A DNA stretch of 64,000 nucleotides from Nocardioides panacis (GTDB taxonomy: Bacteria > Actinomycetota > Actinomycetes > Propionibacteriales > Nocardioidaceae): contig NZ_CP077062.1 in assembly GCF_019039255.1 (NCBI RefSeq), positions 3,224,001 to 3,288,000 of the forward strand, in the 5' to 3' direction. Of this stretch, positions 1-8,813 are shown one piece after another. A program made the translations under genes and the position numbers. The notes beneath the pieces were generated by a model that was not told the origin of the DNA, did not search any database, and worked only from the letters and a program-made list of their open reading frames with translations. The stretch's first letter is position 1, and the number at the start of each line of letters is the position of its first letter.

Positions 1-126
1 GTCGGTGATCGTCACGATGGTGTTGTTGAACGTGCTCTTGATGTGGGCTTCGCCCTGAGCGATGTTCTTCTTCTCCTTGCGGCGCACCTTCTTGGCGCCG
101 GAAGCCGTACGGCCCTTGGGAGGCAT
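1..126 (-). CDS. rpsK: 30S ribosomal protein S11, 5' part only
   Basis: Small-subunit platform protein that binds 16S rRNA. Only the first 42 codons lie in the window; the gene continues beyond base 1. The N-terminus starts [20 protein letters not shown] and continues into the conserved [15 protein letters not shown] segment typical of S11. ATG is at 126, and it lies 71 bp downstream of the rpsM stop, the usual rpsM-rpsK order of the alpha operon, whose remaining genes (rpsD, rpoA, rplQ) would be expected outside the window. Confidence 0.96.
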   Translation of the reverse strand, partial: MPPKGRTASGAKKVRRKEKKNIAQGEAHIKSTFNNTIVTITD

Positions 127-197
127 ATGTCTGTTCTCCTGAAGTCTGGTGAAAGCGAACTGCGGAAGTCAGCGGGTGGCTGCGTCGAGACGCAGGG

Positions 198-572
198 TCA
201 CTTCGCCTTCTTCTTGCCGGCGACGGTGCGCTTCGGGCCCTTGCGGGTGCGAGCGTTGGTCTTGGTGCGCTGACCACGGACGGGCAGGCCCTGACGGTGC
301 CGTCGTCCCTGGTAGCTGCCGATCTCGATCTTGCGGCGGATGTCCGCCTGGACCTCACGCCGGAGGTCACCCTCGATCTTGTAGTCGGCTTCGATGGCGT
401 CGCGGAGCTTCACCAGCTCGTCGTCACCCAGCGTGTGGACCCGGGCGTTCGGGTCGACCCCGGTGACGGCCAGGAGCTTCTGGGAGGTGGTACGGCCGAT
501 GCCGTAGATGTAGGTGAGTGCGATCTCGATGCGCTTGTCACGCGGGAGATCCACACCAACGAGGCGTGCCAT
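198..572 (-). CDS. rpsM: 30S ribosomal protein S13
   Basis: 124 residues, the normal family length. S13 sits in the head of the 30S subunit and contacts 16S rRNA, S19 and P-site tRNA. The N-terminus [20 protein letters not shown] and the IYGIG helix-hairpin-helix segment are clear, and the basic C-terminal tail [14 protein letters not shown] is the tRNA/rRNA-contacting extension. It lies between rpmJ and rpsK. A 14-base stretch about 45 nt upstream of the start is also found in the rpsJ leader. Confidence 0.97.
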   Translation of the reverse strand: MARLVGVDLPRDKRIEIALTYIYGIGRTTSQKLLAVTGVDPNARVHTLGDDELVKLRDAIEADYKIEGDLRREVQADIRRKIEIGSYQGRRHRQGLPVRGQRTKTNARTRKGPKRTVAGKKKAK

Positions 573-738
573 GTGGTGGCGTTTCCCTTCGGTTCTGCTG
601 GAGGTGTCTGTGACGTGTCGCGTCCTGGCCCGCCTCGGGTCAGGCCCCGGCCTCCAGACCGGGGGTGGTTCGCTGCGTCCCCCGGGGGGCGACGAGCTAA
701 GCGATCACGTGGAGATGTTCAGTTGTTCTGCTGTCACA

Positions 739-759
739 CCAGGGCTGGATCAGCCCTGG
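739..759 (-). other. Hairpin over the rpmJ stop codon
   Basis: Inverted repeat CCAGGGCT (739-746) / AGCCCTGG (752-759) with a five-base loop, covering the rpmJ TGA. No T-run follows on the minus strand, so it is not a convincing intrinsic terminator; it could be an attenuating or mRNA-processing structure between rpmJ and rpsM, or only a consequence of the C-terminal codons. Confidence 0.3.
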
Positions 760-863
760 CGCTGCTTGTGGCGAGGGTTCTCGCAGATCACCATGACGCG
801 GCCGTGGCGACGGATCACCTTGCACTTGTCACAGATCGGCTTGACGCTCGGGTTGACCTTCAT
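750..863 (-). CDS. rpmJ: 50S ribosomal protein L36
   Basis: A 37-residue protein, the normal length for L36. Translation begins [15 protein letters not shown] and ends NPRHKQRQG. The zinc ligands of the C+ form are present (CDKC, then ICENPRH). L36 is a late-assembling large-subunit protein near the peptidyl-transferase region. It sits between infA and rpsM, the conserved infA-rpmJ-rpsM order. Confidence 0.96.
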   Translation of the reverse strand: MKVNPSVKPICDKCKVIRRHGRVMVICENPRHKQRQG

Positions 864-920
864 CAGAGGCCTTTCGGAATCGGCTGGAGCTCCTCCCCGG
901 CAGGCCGGTGAGGAACGTGC

Positions 921-1142
921 TTACTTGTACCGGTAGACGATCCGCCCGCGGGTCAGGTCGTACGGCGAGAGCTCGACGACGACCCTGTCCTCGGGGAGGA
1001 TCCGGATGTAGTGCTGACGCATCTTGCCGCTGATGTGGGCGAGGACCTTGTGACCGTTGCTGAGCTCCACCCGGAACATTGCGTTCGGGAGAGCCTCCAC
1101 AACCGTGCCCTCGATCTCGATCACGCCTTCTTTCTTCGGCAT
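921..1142 (-). CDS. infA: Translation initiation factor IF-1
   Basis: 73 residues, the exact usual length. IF-1 is an OB-fold protein that occupies the 30S A site during initiation. Start chosen at [12 protein letters not shown] because homologues begin there and a GGAGGA ribosome-binding site lies just upstream; the frame stays open for another 39 codons upstream but that part resembles nothing. The conserved core [13 protein letters not shown] and terminal GRIVYRYK are present. It heads the infA-rpmJ-rpsM-rpsK unit; the 219 bp upstream probably contain its promoter. Confidence 0.97.
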   Translation of the reverse strand: MPKKEGVIEIEGTVVEALPNAMFRVELSNGHKVLAHISGKMRQHYIRILPEDRVVVELSPYDLTRGRIVYRYK

Positions 1143-1202
1143 GTCCTCCGCAATCTCATGTCTAGAAAAGTCTGACTGGTCTACCGTGGACCCGGGAACC
1201 GC

Positions 1203-1219
1203 CTCGTACGTCGTACGAG
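1203..1219. promoter_or_regulatory. 17-bp palindrome upstream of infA
   Basis: CTCGTACG-T-CGTACGAG, a perfect eight-base inverted repeat about 60 bp upstream of the infA start in the 1143-1361 gap between infA and the alpha/beta hydrolase. Its symmetry and placement suggest a protein-binding operator or an RNA hairpin in the infA leader. The rest of this gap shows no gene. Confidence 0.35.
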
Positions 1220-1361
1220 TGGACCTCGTGGAACCGCCGCCGCACCCTGACCCACGCACACCGCGAACTGGTTCTCACCGGGTGCCGGGCAGCCGCAGGG
1301 CGCCACGAAACGAGCCCACGTTGGGCCGACGCACCAGTCTACGGGAAGAGCTTCACAACCC

Positions 1362-1994
1362 CTAATCGCGGCGGGCCTCCCCGAGCAGCCGCAGCACCGC
1401 CGCCGCCACACCGGCCGGGTCGACGAGCTGGTGCAGGTGCCCACCGGGCAGCGTGCGGGTCGGCCAGCCCCGCGCGACGGCCTCGGCCCGCTCCTCGGCG
1501 TAGGTGTCCCCGAACCCGAGGTACGCCGCCGGCAGCCGCTCCCAGCCGGCCGGGCTGGGCACCTCGGCCGCGAAGTAGGACAGCGGCAGCCGGCGCTGCT
1601 CCCCCTCGACCGCGGCGCGCGAGCCGGCGTCCGGGAACAGCTCGTCGAGGCCGGCGGCGGGCCACCAGCCGGTCCAGGGCGGCAGCAGCCCGTCCGCGCC
1701 GGCCAGCGTCGCCAGGTGCTCCCGCAGCGCCGGCGGCGCGGCGGGGGTGCCCGGCGCGGACGACGGCAGCCCGGCGTCGACGAAGACGACCGCCTGCACG
1801 CGGCGCGCGGAGGCGAGGGCGGCGACGTACAGCCCGGCGTTGCTGTGCGGGACGAGCACCAGCGGCTCGCCCGCGGGCAGCCGGTCGAGCAGCCCGGCCA
1901 CCACGTCGGCGGGTGACGCCACCGGGTCGGGCAGGTCGGGCACCGTCACCGGGCGCCCGTCGGCGCGCAGCCGCTCGGCCACCGGCTCCCACAC
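1362..1994 (-). CDS. Alpha/beta hydrolase fold protein, N-terminal start unresolved
   Basis: Predicted small serine hydrolase of unknown substrate. The nucleophile elbow reads VPHSNAG (a degenerate G-x-S-x-G with the serine kept), and a late histidine occurs in GGHLHQL. The first usable start is a GTG at 1994, giving 210 residues, but the same frame continues upstream as TTRLVLLPSPLLGPAVWEPV, which looks like the missing first beta strand of the fold. That stretch overlaps the end of map and contains no ATG, GTG or TTG. Either a rare start (for example ACG near 2037-2042, coupled to the map stop) is used, or a sequence error removed the start. It follows map closely and may be co-transcribed. 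Confidence 0.75.
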   Translation of the reverse strand: MWEPVAERLRADGRPVTVPDLPDPVASPADVVAGLLDRLPAGEPLVLVPHSNAGLYVAALASARRVQAVVFVDAGLPSSAPGTPAAPPALREHLATLAGADGLLPPWTGWWPAAGLDELFPDAGSRAAVEGEQRRLPLSYFAAEVPSPAGWERLPAAYLGFGDTYAEERAEAVARGWPTRTLPGGHLHQLVDPAGVAAAVLRLLGEARRD

Positions 1995-2046
1995 CGCGGG
2001 CCCGAGCAGCGGGCTCGGGAGCAGGACCAGCCGGGTCGTCGGCGGG

Positions 2047-2868
2047 TCAGTGGCCGCCGTAGGGAACCCCGAGCTCGGCCAGCTTGGCCTTCCCGCCGTC
2101 CAGCGCGGTCAGCACCCAGGCACCGCTCCCGGTCAGCGTGAAGGTGTTCTCGAAGTGCGCCGAGAGCGAGCCGTCCTCGGTCGCGACGGTCCAGTCGTCC
2201 TCGAGCGTGCGGCTCCAGGGTTCGCCGGCCACGATCATCGGCTCCACGGCCAGCGCGAGGCCCTCGACCAGGCGGGTCCCCCGGCCCGGCCGGCCGACGT
2301 TGGGCACGTTGGGCGGCTGGTGCATCGCCGACCCGATCCCGTGCCCGGTGTAGTCCTCGACGATCCCGAAGTCGCCCTGGGAGCGGACGTAGCTCTGCAC
2401 CGCGTGCGAGATGTCGCCGACGTGCCCGCCGAGCGCGGCCGCGGCGATGCCCCGCCACATGGACTCCTCGGTGACCCGCATCAGCTCGAGCGCCTCGTCG
2501 GGGACCTCGCCCACGGCGATGGTCACCGCGGCGTCGCCGTGCCAGCCGTCGACGATCGCGCCGCAGTCGATCGAGACGATGTCGCCCTCGGCGATCACCC
2601 GGTCACCCGGGATGCCGTGCACGATCTCGTCGTTGACCGAGACGCAGATGGTCGCCGGGAACGGCGGGTGGCCGTAGCCCAGGAAGGACGGCTTCGCGCC
2701 CGCCGCCCGGATGTTCTCCGCGGCGAGGGCGTCGAGCTCGCCGGTGGTCATGCCGGCGCGGGCGGAGGCGCGCAGCAGCGCGAGGGTCTCCCCCACCACC
2801 AGACCTGCGGCTCGCATGGTCTCGATCTGGGAAGGCGTCTTGATCTCGACGCCGCGGTCGCGGAACAC
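2047..2868 (-). CDS. map: Type I methionine aminopeptidase
   Basis: Removes the initiator methionine from nascent proteins; a cytosolic dinuclear metalloenzyme. 273 residues. All metal ligands of the pita-bread fold are visible: the two aspartates in IDCGA and GDAAVT, the histidine in TGHGIG, and glutamates in AVEPM and FENTF. It begins at GTG (2868), two bases after the adk stop, so it is translated as part of secY-adk-map. The downstream hydrolase follows directly. Confidence 0.95.
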   Translation of the reverse strand: MFRDRGVEIKTPSQIETMRAAGLVVGETLALLRASARAGMTTGELDALAAENIRAAGAKPSFLGYGHPPFPATICVSVNDEIVHGIPGDRVIAEGDIVSIDCGAIVDGWHGDAAVTIAVGEVPDEALELMRVTEESMWRGIAAAALGGHVGDISHAVQSYVRSQGDFGIVEDYTGHGIGSAMHQPPNVPNVGRPGRGTRLVEGLALAVEPMIVAGEPWSRTLEDDWTVATEDGSLSAHFENTFTLTGSGAWVLTALDGGKAKLAELGVPYGGH

Positions 2869-2870
2869 GG

Positions 2871-3455
2871 TCAGGACGCGGGCGCGCCGTTGGTCTTCTC
2901 GAGCGCGTCGAAGACCCGGGCGGTGACGTCGTCCACCGCACCCATGCCGTCGACCTCGACGAGCAGCCCACGCTCGTCGTACACCTCGATGAGCGGAGCG
3001 GTCTGCTCGGTGTAGACGTCCTGGCGGTGCCGCATGACGTCCTCGGTGTCGTCCGAGCGACCCTCGTCCTGGGCCCGCTTGAGGAGCCGCTGGACGACCT
3101 CCTCCTTGTCGACGGTCAGCACCACGACGGCGTCGAGCGACTGGCCGGCGTCGGCCAGCATCGCGTCGAGCTCGGCCACCTGGGCCACCGTGCGCGGGTA
3201 CCCGTCGAGCAGGAAGCCCTGGGCGGCGTCGTCCTCCGCGATCCGGTCGCGGACCATCGCGTTGGTGACCTCGTCCGGGACGTAGTCACCTGCGTCCATG
3301 TAGCGCTTGGCCTCGAGGCCGAGCTCGGTCTCCGCCGAGACGTTGGCCCGGAAGATGTCGCCGGTCGAGACCGCCGGGACCGACAGCCGCTCGGCGATCA
3401 CCTTGGCCTGGGTGCCCTTGCCGGCACCAGGGGGTCCCATCAGGATGATTCTCAT
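2871..3455 (-). CDS. adk: Adenylate kinase, short form
   Basis: Interconverts ATP, AMP and ADP. 194 residues. The P-loop GPPGAGKGTQ is at residues 7-16, the AMP-binding STGDIFR and DGYPRT motifs follow, and the LID segment (KRAQDEGRSDDTEDVMRHR) is short and lacks zinc cysteines, as in actinobacterial short-type enzymes. ATG overlaps the secY stop by one base, showing translational coupling. Confidence 0.96.
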   Translation of the reverse strand: MRIILMGPPGAGKGTQAKVIAERLSVPAVSTGDIFRANVSAETELGLEAKRYMDAGDYVPDEVTNAMVRDRIAEDDAAQGFLLDGYPRTVAQVAELDAMLADAGQSLDAVVVLTVDKEEVVQRLLKRAQDEGRSDDTEDVMRHRQDVYTEQTAPLIEVYDERGLLVEVDGMGAVDDVTARVFDALEKTNGAPAS

Positions 3456-4744
3456 CAGCGCAGGAATCCTTCGTAGTTGCGCTGCTGGAGCTGGCTCTCG
3501 ATCTGCTTCACCGTGTCGAGCGCGACGCCCACCATGATCAGGATGGAGGTGCCACCGAACGGGAAGTTCTGGTTGGCGCCGACGATCGCGATCGCGACCA
3601 GCGGGACCAGGGAGATCAGGGCGAGGTACAGCGACCCGGGCAGCGTGATGCGGGACAGGACGTAGTTGAGGTATTCCTCAGTCGGCTTGCCCGCCCGGAT
3701 CCCGGGGATGAAGCCGCCGTACTTCTTCATGTTGTCTGCCACTTCCTCCGGGTTGAAGGTGATGGCGACGTAGAAGTAGGTGAAGAAGATGATCAGCGCC
3801 GCGTAGAGCGCCATGTACAGCGGGTGGTCACCCTTGACCAGGTACGTCGAGATGAACGTGGACCACTTGGAGTTGCCCGCGAACTGCGCGGCCATGGCCG
3901 GCAGGTAGAGCAGGCTCGAGGCGAAGATGACCGGGATCACGCCGGCCTGGTTCACCTTGAGCGGGATGTACGTCGAGGAGCCGCCGAACATCTTGCGGCC
4001 CACCATGCGCCGGGCGTACTGCACCGGGATGCGGCGCTGGCCCTGCTCCATGAAGATGACCGCGGCGATCAGCACCAGGCCGATGGCCAGGATCAGGGTG
4101 AAGACCCACCAGCCCTTGGCGACCCGGACGGCCCACAGGTTGGCGGGGAACGTCGCGACGACCTGGGTGAAGATCAGGATCGACATGCCGTTACCGATGC
4201 CGCGGTCGGTGATCAGCTCGCCGAGCCACATGATCACCGCGGTGCCGGCGGTCATGGTGATGACCATGACCAGCATCGTCATCAGGCCCTTGTCGTAGAC
4301 GAGGTCCTTGCTGCAGCCCTGCAGCAGCTGCCCGCTGCGGGCCAGCGCGACGATGCCGGTGGCCTGCAGGATGGCCAGCGCGAGGGTGAGGTAACGGGTG
4401 TACTGGGTGATCTTGGTCTGCCCCGCCTGCCCCTCCTTCTTGAGGGTCTCCAGCCGTGGGATCACCACGACCAGCAGCTGCAGGATGATGCTCGCGGTGA
4501 TGTACGGCATGATGCCGAGCGCGAAGATCGTGAGGCGCAGCAGCGCCCCGCCCGAGAACAGGTTGATCAGCCCGTAGAGGCCGTCGTTCTTGGTCGCGTC
4601 GAAGCAGGCCTGCACGTTGGCCACGTTCACGCCGGGCGCGGGGATCTGCGAGCCGAGCCGGAAGATCACGACGATCAGCAGCACGAACAGCAACTTGCGT
4701 CGCAGGTCCGGCGTCCGGAACGCGTTGGCGAATGCGCCTAGCAC
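3455..4744 (-). CDS. secY: Preprotein translocase subunit SecY
   Basis: Channel-forming subunit of the SecYEG translocon in the cytoplasmic membrane. 429 residues with about ten hydrophobic segments. The start MLGAFANAFRTPDLRRKLLF, the plug-region sequence FSGGALLRLTIFALGIMPYI and the cytosolic loop with EEVADNMKKYGGFIPGIR are diagnostic. It is preceded by a 161-bp gap after rplO that contains two inverted repeats, and is followed with one-base overlap by adk. Confidence 0.97.
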   Translation of the reverse strand: MLGAFANAFRTPDLRRKLLFVLLIVVIFRLGSQIPAPGVNVANVQACFDATKNDGLYGLINLFSGGALLRLTIFALGIMPYITASIILQLLVVVIPRLETLKKEGQAGQTKITQYTRYLTLALAILQATGIVALARSGQLLQGCSKDLVYDKGLMTMLVMVITMTAGTAVIMWLGELITDRGIGNGMSILIFTQVVATFPANLWAVRVAKGWWVFTLILAIGLVLIAAVIFMEQGQRRIPVQYARRMVGRKMFGGSSTYIPLKVNQAGVIPVIFASSLLYLPAMAAQFAGNSKWSTFISTYLVKGDHPLYMALYAALIIFFTYFYVAITFNPEEVADNMKKYGGFIPGIRAGKPTEEYLNYVLSRITLPGSLYLALISLVPLVAIAIVGANQNFPFGGTSILIMVGVALDTVKQIESQLQQRNYEGFLR

Positions 4745-4809
4745 CTGGTCCTCTTCTCCATCACGTGCGGGTGTCCCCTCGAGTCTGGGAGAGGACCCCG
4801 GAAGCCTAA

Positions 4810-4871
4810 CAGGGGCTCGAACGGCCTGGGCTGGCGGTCAAATGCCGCAGTCCGTCTCGTTCGAGCCCCTG
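4810..4871 (-). promoter_or_regulatory. Long inverted repeat between rplO and secY
   Basis: A 14-bp perfect inverted repeat (CAGGGGCTCGAACG at 4810-4823 with its complement at 4858-4871) encloses a 34-base loop, in the gap upstream of secY. It ends about 65 bp before the secY start. A second, smaller hairpin lies beside it at 4874-4890. The pair could form an attenuator or a processing site separating rplO from secY expression. No T-run follows, so simple intrinsic termination is not supported. Confidence 0.45.
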
Positions 4872-4873
4872 AC

Positions 4874-4890
4874 CCGGAGCCTCGCTCCGG
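4874..4890 (-). other. Small hairpin downstream of rplO
   Basis: CCGGAGC (4874-4880) and GCTCCGG (4884-4890) with a three-base loop, 16 bp after the rplO stop. It neighbours the long inverted repeat at 4810-4871 and may act with it. No T-tract on the minus strand. Confidence 0.35.
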
Positions 4891-4905
4891 AAGACAGCTG
4901 AGCCG

Positions 4906-5346
4906 TCAGATCTCGGTGGTGCTGCCCCCGGCAGCCGCGATCTTCTCCTTGGCGGACGCCGAGAACGCGTGCGCGCTCACGTCGACAGCCACGGTGATCT
5001 CGCCGGACCCGAGGACCTTCACCGGCTCGCCGGCGCGGACAGCGCCCTTGGCGACGAGCTCGGCGACGCCGACGGTGCCACCGTTCGGGAACAGAGCGCT
5101 CAGGCGGTCGAGGTTGACGACCTGGAACTCCACCTTGAACGGGTTCTTGAAGCCCTTGAGCTTCGGCAGCCGCATGTGGATCGGCATCTGGCCGCCCTCG
5201 AAGGCGGCCGGAACCTGGTAGCGGGCCTTGGTGCCCTTGGTGCCTCGACCGGCGGTCTTGCCCTTGGAGCCCTCACCGCGACCCACACGGGTCTTCGCGG
5301 TCTTGGCGCCCGGGGCCGGACGCAAGTGGTGCAGCTTGAGCGTCAT
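4906..5346 (-). CDS. rplO: 50S ribosomal protein L15
   Basis: 146 residues. The N-terminus [20 protein letters not shown], followed by the glycine-rich [19 protein letters not shown] rRNA-binding arm and [15 protein letters not shown], is typical of L15, a large-subunit assembly protein. One base separates its ATG from the rpmD stop. It is the last gene of the spc block before the secY gap. Confidence 0.97.
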   Translation of the reverse strand: MTLKLHHLRPAPGAKTAKTRVGRGEGSKGKTAGRGTKGTKARYQVPAAFEGGQMPIHMRLPKLKGFKNPFKVEFQVVNLDRLSALFPNGGTVGVAELVAKGAVRAGEPVKVLGSGEITVAVDVSAHAFSASAKEKIAAAGGSTTEI

Positions 5347-5347
5347 G

Positions 5348-5530
5348 TCAGTCCACCTCTTCGACGACGATCAGGTGCCTGACCGTCTGGAGCATCCCAC
5401 GGATCTCGGGACGGTCCTCCTTGACGACGACGTCGCCGATGCGCTTGAGACCAAGCGTGCGGAGGGTGTCCCGCTGGTTCTTCTTGCAGCCGATCGTCGA
5501 CCGCTGCTGCTGGACCTTGAGGCGCGCCAT
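5348..5530 (-). CDS. rpmD: 50S ribosomal protein L30
   Basis: 60 residues: [20 protein letters not shown] through [10 protein letters not shown], the normal size for bacterial L30. Start chosen at the ATG that overlaps the rpsE stop by one base (5530), although the frame stays open upstream. Order rpsE-rpmD-rplO is the conserved one. Confidence 0.96.
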   Translation of the reverse strand: MARLKVQQQRSTIGCKKNQRDTLRTLGLKRIGDVVVKEDRPEIRGMLQTVRHLIVVEEVD

Positions 5531-6138
5531 CACTGGCTCACCTCTGCTCGGGCCCGGAGCAGAGCGGCGGGAGCGACGTGCTCGACGGGGAGGCCACGGC
5601 GGGCCGCGACGGCCTCGGGCTCCTCGAGCGAGCGCAGCGCCTCGACGGTCGCGTGCACGATGTTGATCTGGTTCGAGGAGCCGAGCGACTTGCTCAGCAC
5701 GTCGTGGATGCCGGCGCACTCCAGCACGGCGCGCACCGGGCCACCGGCGATCACACCGGTACCGGGAGCAGCCGGACGGAGCATGACGACGCCCGCGGCC
5801 TTCTCACCCTGGACGGGGTGCGGGATCGTGCCCTGGCTCCGGGGGACCTTGAAGAAGCTCTTCTTGGCCTCCTCGACGCCCTTGGCGATCGCCGCGGGAA
5901 CTTCCTTGGCCTTGCCGTACCCGACACCGACCATGCCGTCGCCGTCGCCCACGATCACCAGGGCGGTGAAGCTGAAGCGACGACCACCCTTCACGACCTT
6001 GGCGACACGGTTGATCGCGACGACACGCTCGATGTAGGCGGTCTTGTCCGCACCCTGGCCACCGCGGCGGTCGTCGCGGCCTCCACGGCCGCCCCCTGAC
6101 CCGCCACCGGCACCGGTACGGCGCTGTGATCCGCTCAT
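5530..6138 (-). CDS. rpsE: 30S ribosomal protein S5
   Basis: 202 residues. S5 is needed for decoding accuracy and for translocation. A glycine/arginine-rich N-terminal extension of about 30 residues precedes the double-stranded-RNA-binding fold ([20 protein letters not shown], then [11 protein letters not shown]). Such extensions are common in actinobacteria. The C-terminal domain [18 protein letters not shown] is complete. Confidence 0.97.
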   Translation of the reverse strand: MSGSQRRTGAGGGSGGGRGGRDDRRGGQGADKTAYIERVVAINRVAKVVKGGRRFSFTALVIVGDGDGMVGVGYGKAKEVPAAIAKGVEEAKKSFFKVPRSQGTIPHPVQGEKAAGVVMLRPAAPGTGVIAGGPVRAVLECAGIHDVLSKSLGSSNQINIVHATVEALRSLEEPEAVAARRGLPVEHVAPAALLRARAEVSQ

Positions 6139-6187
6139 GTTCGAACTACCTTCCTAACAGTCTGTGAGAACTGGTCTGTCTTCGCGA

Positions 6188-6577
6188 TCAGAACGCGAGG
6201 CCACCCTCGCGGGCGCCGTCGGCGAGCGCTGCGACGCGCCCGTGGTACTTGTTGCCGGCGCGGTCGAAGACCACGCCGTCGACACCGGCGGCCTTGGCGC
6301 GCTCGGCGACGAGCTCACCGACCTTGCGGGCCTTGGCGGACTTGTCGCCGTCGAAGGAGCGCAGGTCGGCCTCCATCGTGCTCGCCGAGGCGAGCGTACG
6401 GCCGACCAGGTCGTCGACGACCTGCACGGTGATGTGCTTCGACGAGCGGGTGACCACGAGACGCGGACGGTCCGCCGTGCCGGAGAGCTTCTTGCGGCCC
6501 CGGACCTGGCGACGCAGCCGTGAGGCGACGCGAGCGCTCGTGTGCTTGCCGGACTTGAGTGAGATAGCCATCGTCAC
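6188..6577 (-). CDS. rplR: 50S ribosomal protein L18
   Basis: Binds 5S rRNA together with L5. 129 residues from a GTG at 6577 that overlaps the rplF stop (GTGA) and sits seven bases after a GGAAAGG ribosome-binding site; an ATG two codons later (6571) is the alternative and gives MAISLKSGK, the more usual N-terminus. The core [20 protein letters not shown] and terminal [12 protein letters not shown]-like segment ([10 protein letters not shown]) are present. Confidence 0.95.
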   Translation of the reverse strand: MTMAISLKSGKHTSARVASRLRRQVRGRKKLSGTADRPRLVVTRSSKHITVQVVDDLVGRTLASASTMEADLRSFDGDKSAKARKVGELVAERAKAAGVDGVVFDRAGNKYHGRVAALADGAREGGLAF

Positions 6578-7116
6578 TTACCAGCCTTTCCGACCTTGCG
6601 ACGGATCTGCTCGCCGGCGTACCGGACGCCCTTGCCCTTGTAAGGCTCGGGCTTGCGCAGCTTGCGGATGTTGGCAGCGGTTTCGCCGACGAGCTGCTTG
6701 TCGATGCCCTGGACGCCGAGCCGGGTGGGCCCGTCCACCGTGAAGGTGATCCCGTCGGGAGCGTTGAACGTGATCGTGTGCGAGTAGCCCAGCTGGAACT
6801 CCAGCTGCGTGGGGCCCTTGGACAGGACCCGGTAGCCGACGCCCACGATCTCGAGCTTCTTTTCGTAGCCCTCGGTCACGCCCTGCACCATGTTGGCGAT
6901 CAGCGTGCGGGTGAGGCCGTGGAGCGACTTGCTGATGCGGTGCTCGTCGGGACGCACCACCTCGATGGAACCGTCGTCGGCGCGGCCGACGGTGATCGGC
7001 TCCGCGACGTTGTGGCTCAGGGTGCCCTTGGGGCCCTTCACCGTCACCAGGCGGTCGTCGACGGCGACGTCGACACCCGACGGGACCGTGATGGGGAGCT
7101 TGCCAATGCGCGACAT
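6574..7116 (-). CDS. rplF: 50S ribosomal protein L6
   Basis: 180 residues, the normal length. L6 lies near the sarcin-ricin loop and the factor-binding site. [15 protein letters not shown] at the start and the C-terminal signature [14 protein letters not shown] are diagnostic. Its stop overlaps the rplR start. Confidence 0.97.
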   Translation of the reverse strand: MSRIGKLPITVPSGVDVAVDDRLVTVKGPKGTLSHNVAEPITVGRADDGSIEVVRPDEHRISKSLHGLTRTLIANMVQGVTEGYEKKLEIVGVGYRVLSKGPTQLEFQLGYSHTITFNAPDGITFTVDGPTRLGVQGIDKQLVGETAANIRKLRKPEPYKGKGVRYAGEQIRRKVGKAGK

Positions 7117-7142
7117 GCTTGTTTCTCCTCTCGGTCTCGTCG

Positions 7143-7550
7143 TTACCAGACGTAGGCGAGGACTTCCCCACCCACGCCCTTCTTGTGTGCCTGACGGTCG
7201 GTCAGCAAGCCGGTGCTCGTCGAGATGATCGCGACGCCGAGGCCACCGAGCACCTTCGGGAGTCCGGTGTGCTTGGCGTAGACGCGCAGGCCGGGCTTGG
7301 AGATGCGGCGGATGCCCGCGATGGAACGCTCGCGGTTCTGGCCGTACTTCAGCGTCAGCTCGAGGGTCTTGCCGATCTCGCCCTCGGGGTTGTCCTCGAC
7401 CTTCCAGGAGGAGATGTAGCCCTCCTGCTGGAGGATCTCGGCGACGCCGGCCTTCAGCTTGCTGTGAGGCATGGAGACCTCGTCGTGGTACGCCTGGTTG
7501 GCGTTTCGCAGACGCGTGAGCATGTCTGCGATCGGGTCAGTCATCGTCAT
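7143..7550 (-). CDS. rpsH: 30S ribosomal protein S8
   Basis: 135 residues. S8 is a primary 16S rRNA binder in the platform and, in Escherichia coli, represses the spc operon. The N-terminus [20 protein letters not shown] and the C-terminal [20 protein letters not shown] match the family. Two ATGs two codons apart (7550, 7544) are possible starts. A 112-bp gap separates it from rpsN upstream. Confidence 0.96.
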   Translation of the reverse strand: MTMTDPIADMLTRLRNANQAYHDEVSMPHSKLKAGVAEILQQEGYISSWKVEDNPEGEIGKTLELTLKYGQNRERSIAGIRRISKPGLRVYAKHTGLPKVLGGLGVAIISTSTGLLTDRQAHKKGVGGEVLAYVW

Positions 7551-7662
7551 GGCCGTTGCGGCCCTTTCCCACCGTGGTTTCGCAGCTCCCGGACGGGAGA
7601 GCGACCTTCAGCGATCTCGTTAGATCTGTTGCCTGGATTCGTGCAAGGACTGAGGATGTCGG

Positions 7663-7848
7663 CTACCAGCTGCTCTTGGTGACGCCGGGCAGCTCGCCCC
7701 GGTGCGCCATCTCGCGCAGGCAGATCCGGCAGAGGCCGAACTTGCGGTAGACGGCCTTGGGGCGGCCGCAGCGCTGGCAGCGGGTGTAGCCGCGCACCTT
7801 GAACTTCGGCGTGCGTGCCGCCTTGACCTTGAGAGATGTCTTGGCCAT
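7663..7848 (-). CDS. rpsN: 30S ribosomal protein S14, zinc-binding type
   Basis: 61 residues, the short type Z form. The zinc ligands are the two CxxC pairs, CQRC and CRIC (residues 24-27 and 40-43). [20 protein letters not shown] at the start. It sits between rplE and rpsH, the normal spc position. Having the zinc form in the main operon is typical of actinobacteria and Gram-positives; a zinc-independent paralogue elsewhere in the genome cannot be judged here. Confidence 0.97.
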   Translation of the reverse strand: MAKTSLKVKAARTPKFKVRGYTRCQRCGRPKAVYRKFGLCRICLREMAHRGELPGVTKSSW

Positions 7849-7851
7849 GGG

Positions 7852-8415
7852 TCACTGCTCCTTGAAGGGGAAGCCGAGCTGCTTGAGCAGCGCGCGACCC
7901 TCGTCGTCGTTCGTGGCGGTGGTCACGACCGTGATGTCCATGCCCCGCGAGCGGTCGACCTTGTCCTGGTCGATCTCGTGGAACATGACCTGCTCGGTCA
8001 GACCGAAGGTGTAGTTGCCACGCCCGTCGAACTGCTTGCCCGACAGGCCGCGGAAGTCGCGGATGCGGGGCAGCGCGATGGTGAGCAGGCGGTCCAGGAA
8101 CTCCCACATGCGGTCGCCGCGCAGCGTGACGTGCGCACCGATCGGCATGCCCTCGCGCAGCTTGAACTGCGCGATGGACTTGCGGGCCTTGGTGACCTGC
8201 GGCTTCTGTCCGGTGATCGCGGTGAGGTCCTTGACCGCACCCTCGATCAGCTTGGAGTCGCGCGCAGCCTCGCCGACACCCATGTTGACCACGATCTTCG
8301 TCAGACCGGGCACCTGCATGAGGTTGGCGTAGTGGAACTGCTCCTGCATCGCGGGGATGATCTCCTCGCGGTAGCGGGTCTGCAGCCGCGGACGCTCGTT
8401 CGTGGTGGTCGTCAT
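7852..8415 (-). CDS. rplE: 50S ribosomal protein L5
   Basis: 187 residues. Binds 5S rRNA and forms bridge contacts with the 30S head. Signature segments [19 protein letters not shown] and [13 protein letters not shown]-like ([18 protein letters not shown]) are visible. Its ATG overlaps the rplX stop by one base, and rpsN follows after three bases. Confidence 0.97.
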   Translation of the reverse strand: MTTTTNERPRLQTRYREEIIPAMQEQFHYANLMQVPGLTKIVVNMGVGEAARDSKLIEGAVKDLTAITGQKPQVTKARKSIAQFKLREGMPIGAHVTLRGDRMWEFLDRLLTIALPRIRDFRGLSGKQFDGRGNYTFGLTEQVMFHEIDQDKVDRSRGMDITVVTTATNDDEGRALLKQLGFPFKEQ

Positions 8416-8810
8416 CAGATCTCCTCACCGGACTTGCGGGAGACGCGCGTGCTGCGCGTCGCCGCGTAGGTCGAACCGTCGGAACGGCGCTTGGTGACCT
8501 CGTCGCGACGGAAGCCGAGGCGCGTGGTGACCTTGCCCTTCGCGTCGCTGCCCTTGGGCGCGTCGACCAGGAGCATCACGTTGGACACGTGGATCGCCGC
8601 CTCCTGGGTGACGATGCCGCCGGTCGTGCCGGCGCGGCCGCCCTGGTTGACCACCTTGGTGTGCCGCTTGATGCGGTTCACGCCCTCGACGATCACGCGG
8701 TCGCGCTCGGAGTCGACCGAGATGACCTTGCCCTCGGCGCCCTTGTCCTGGCCGGCGATGACGCGCACGACATCGCCCTTCTTGATGTTCAAGTTCTTCT
8801 TCTTCGCCAT
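8415..8810 (-). CDS. rplX: 50S ribosomal protein L24
   Basis: 131 residues, somewhat longer than the roughly 105-residue E. coli protein because of a basic C-terminal tail. L24 initiates large-subunit assembly. The KOW motif is in the N-terminal [20 protein letters not shown], followed by [13 protein letters not shown]. Coupled by one-base overlap to rplE and three bases from rplN. Confidence 0.96.
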   Translation of the reverse strand: MAKKKNLNIKKGDVVRVIAGQDKGAEGKVISVDSERDRVIVEGVNRIKRHTKVVNQGGRAGTTGGIVTQEAAIHVSNVMLLVDAPKGSDAKGKVTTRLGFRRDEVTKRRSDGSTYAATRSTRVSRKSGEEI

Positions 8811-8813
8811 GGG

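Noticed and set aside
2411-2677. Short plus-strand frames inside map, secY and other ribosomal genes
   Set aside because: All are antisense to well-supported proteins and have no ribosome-binding site or homology.
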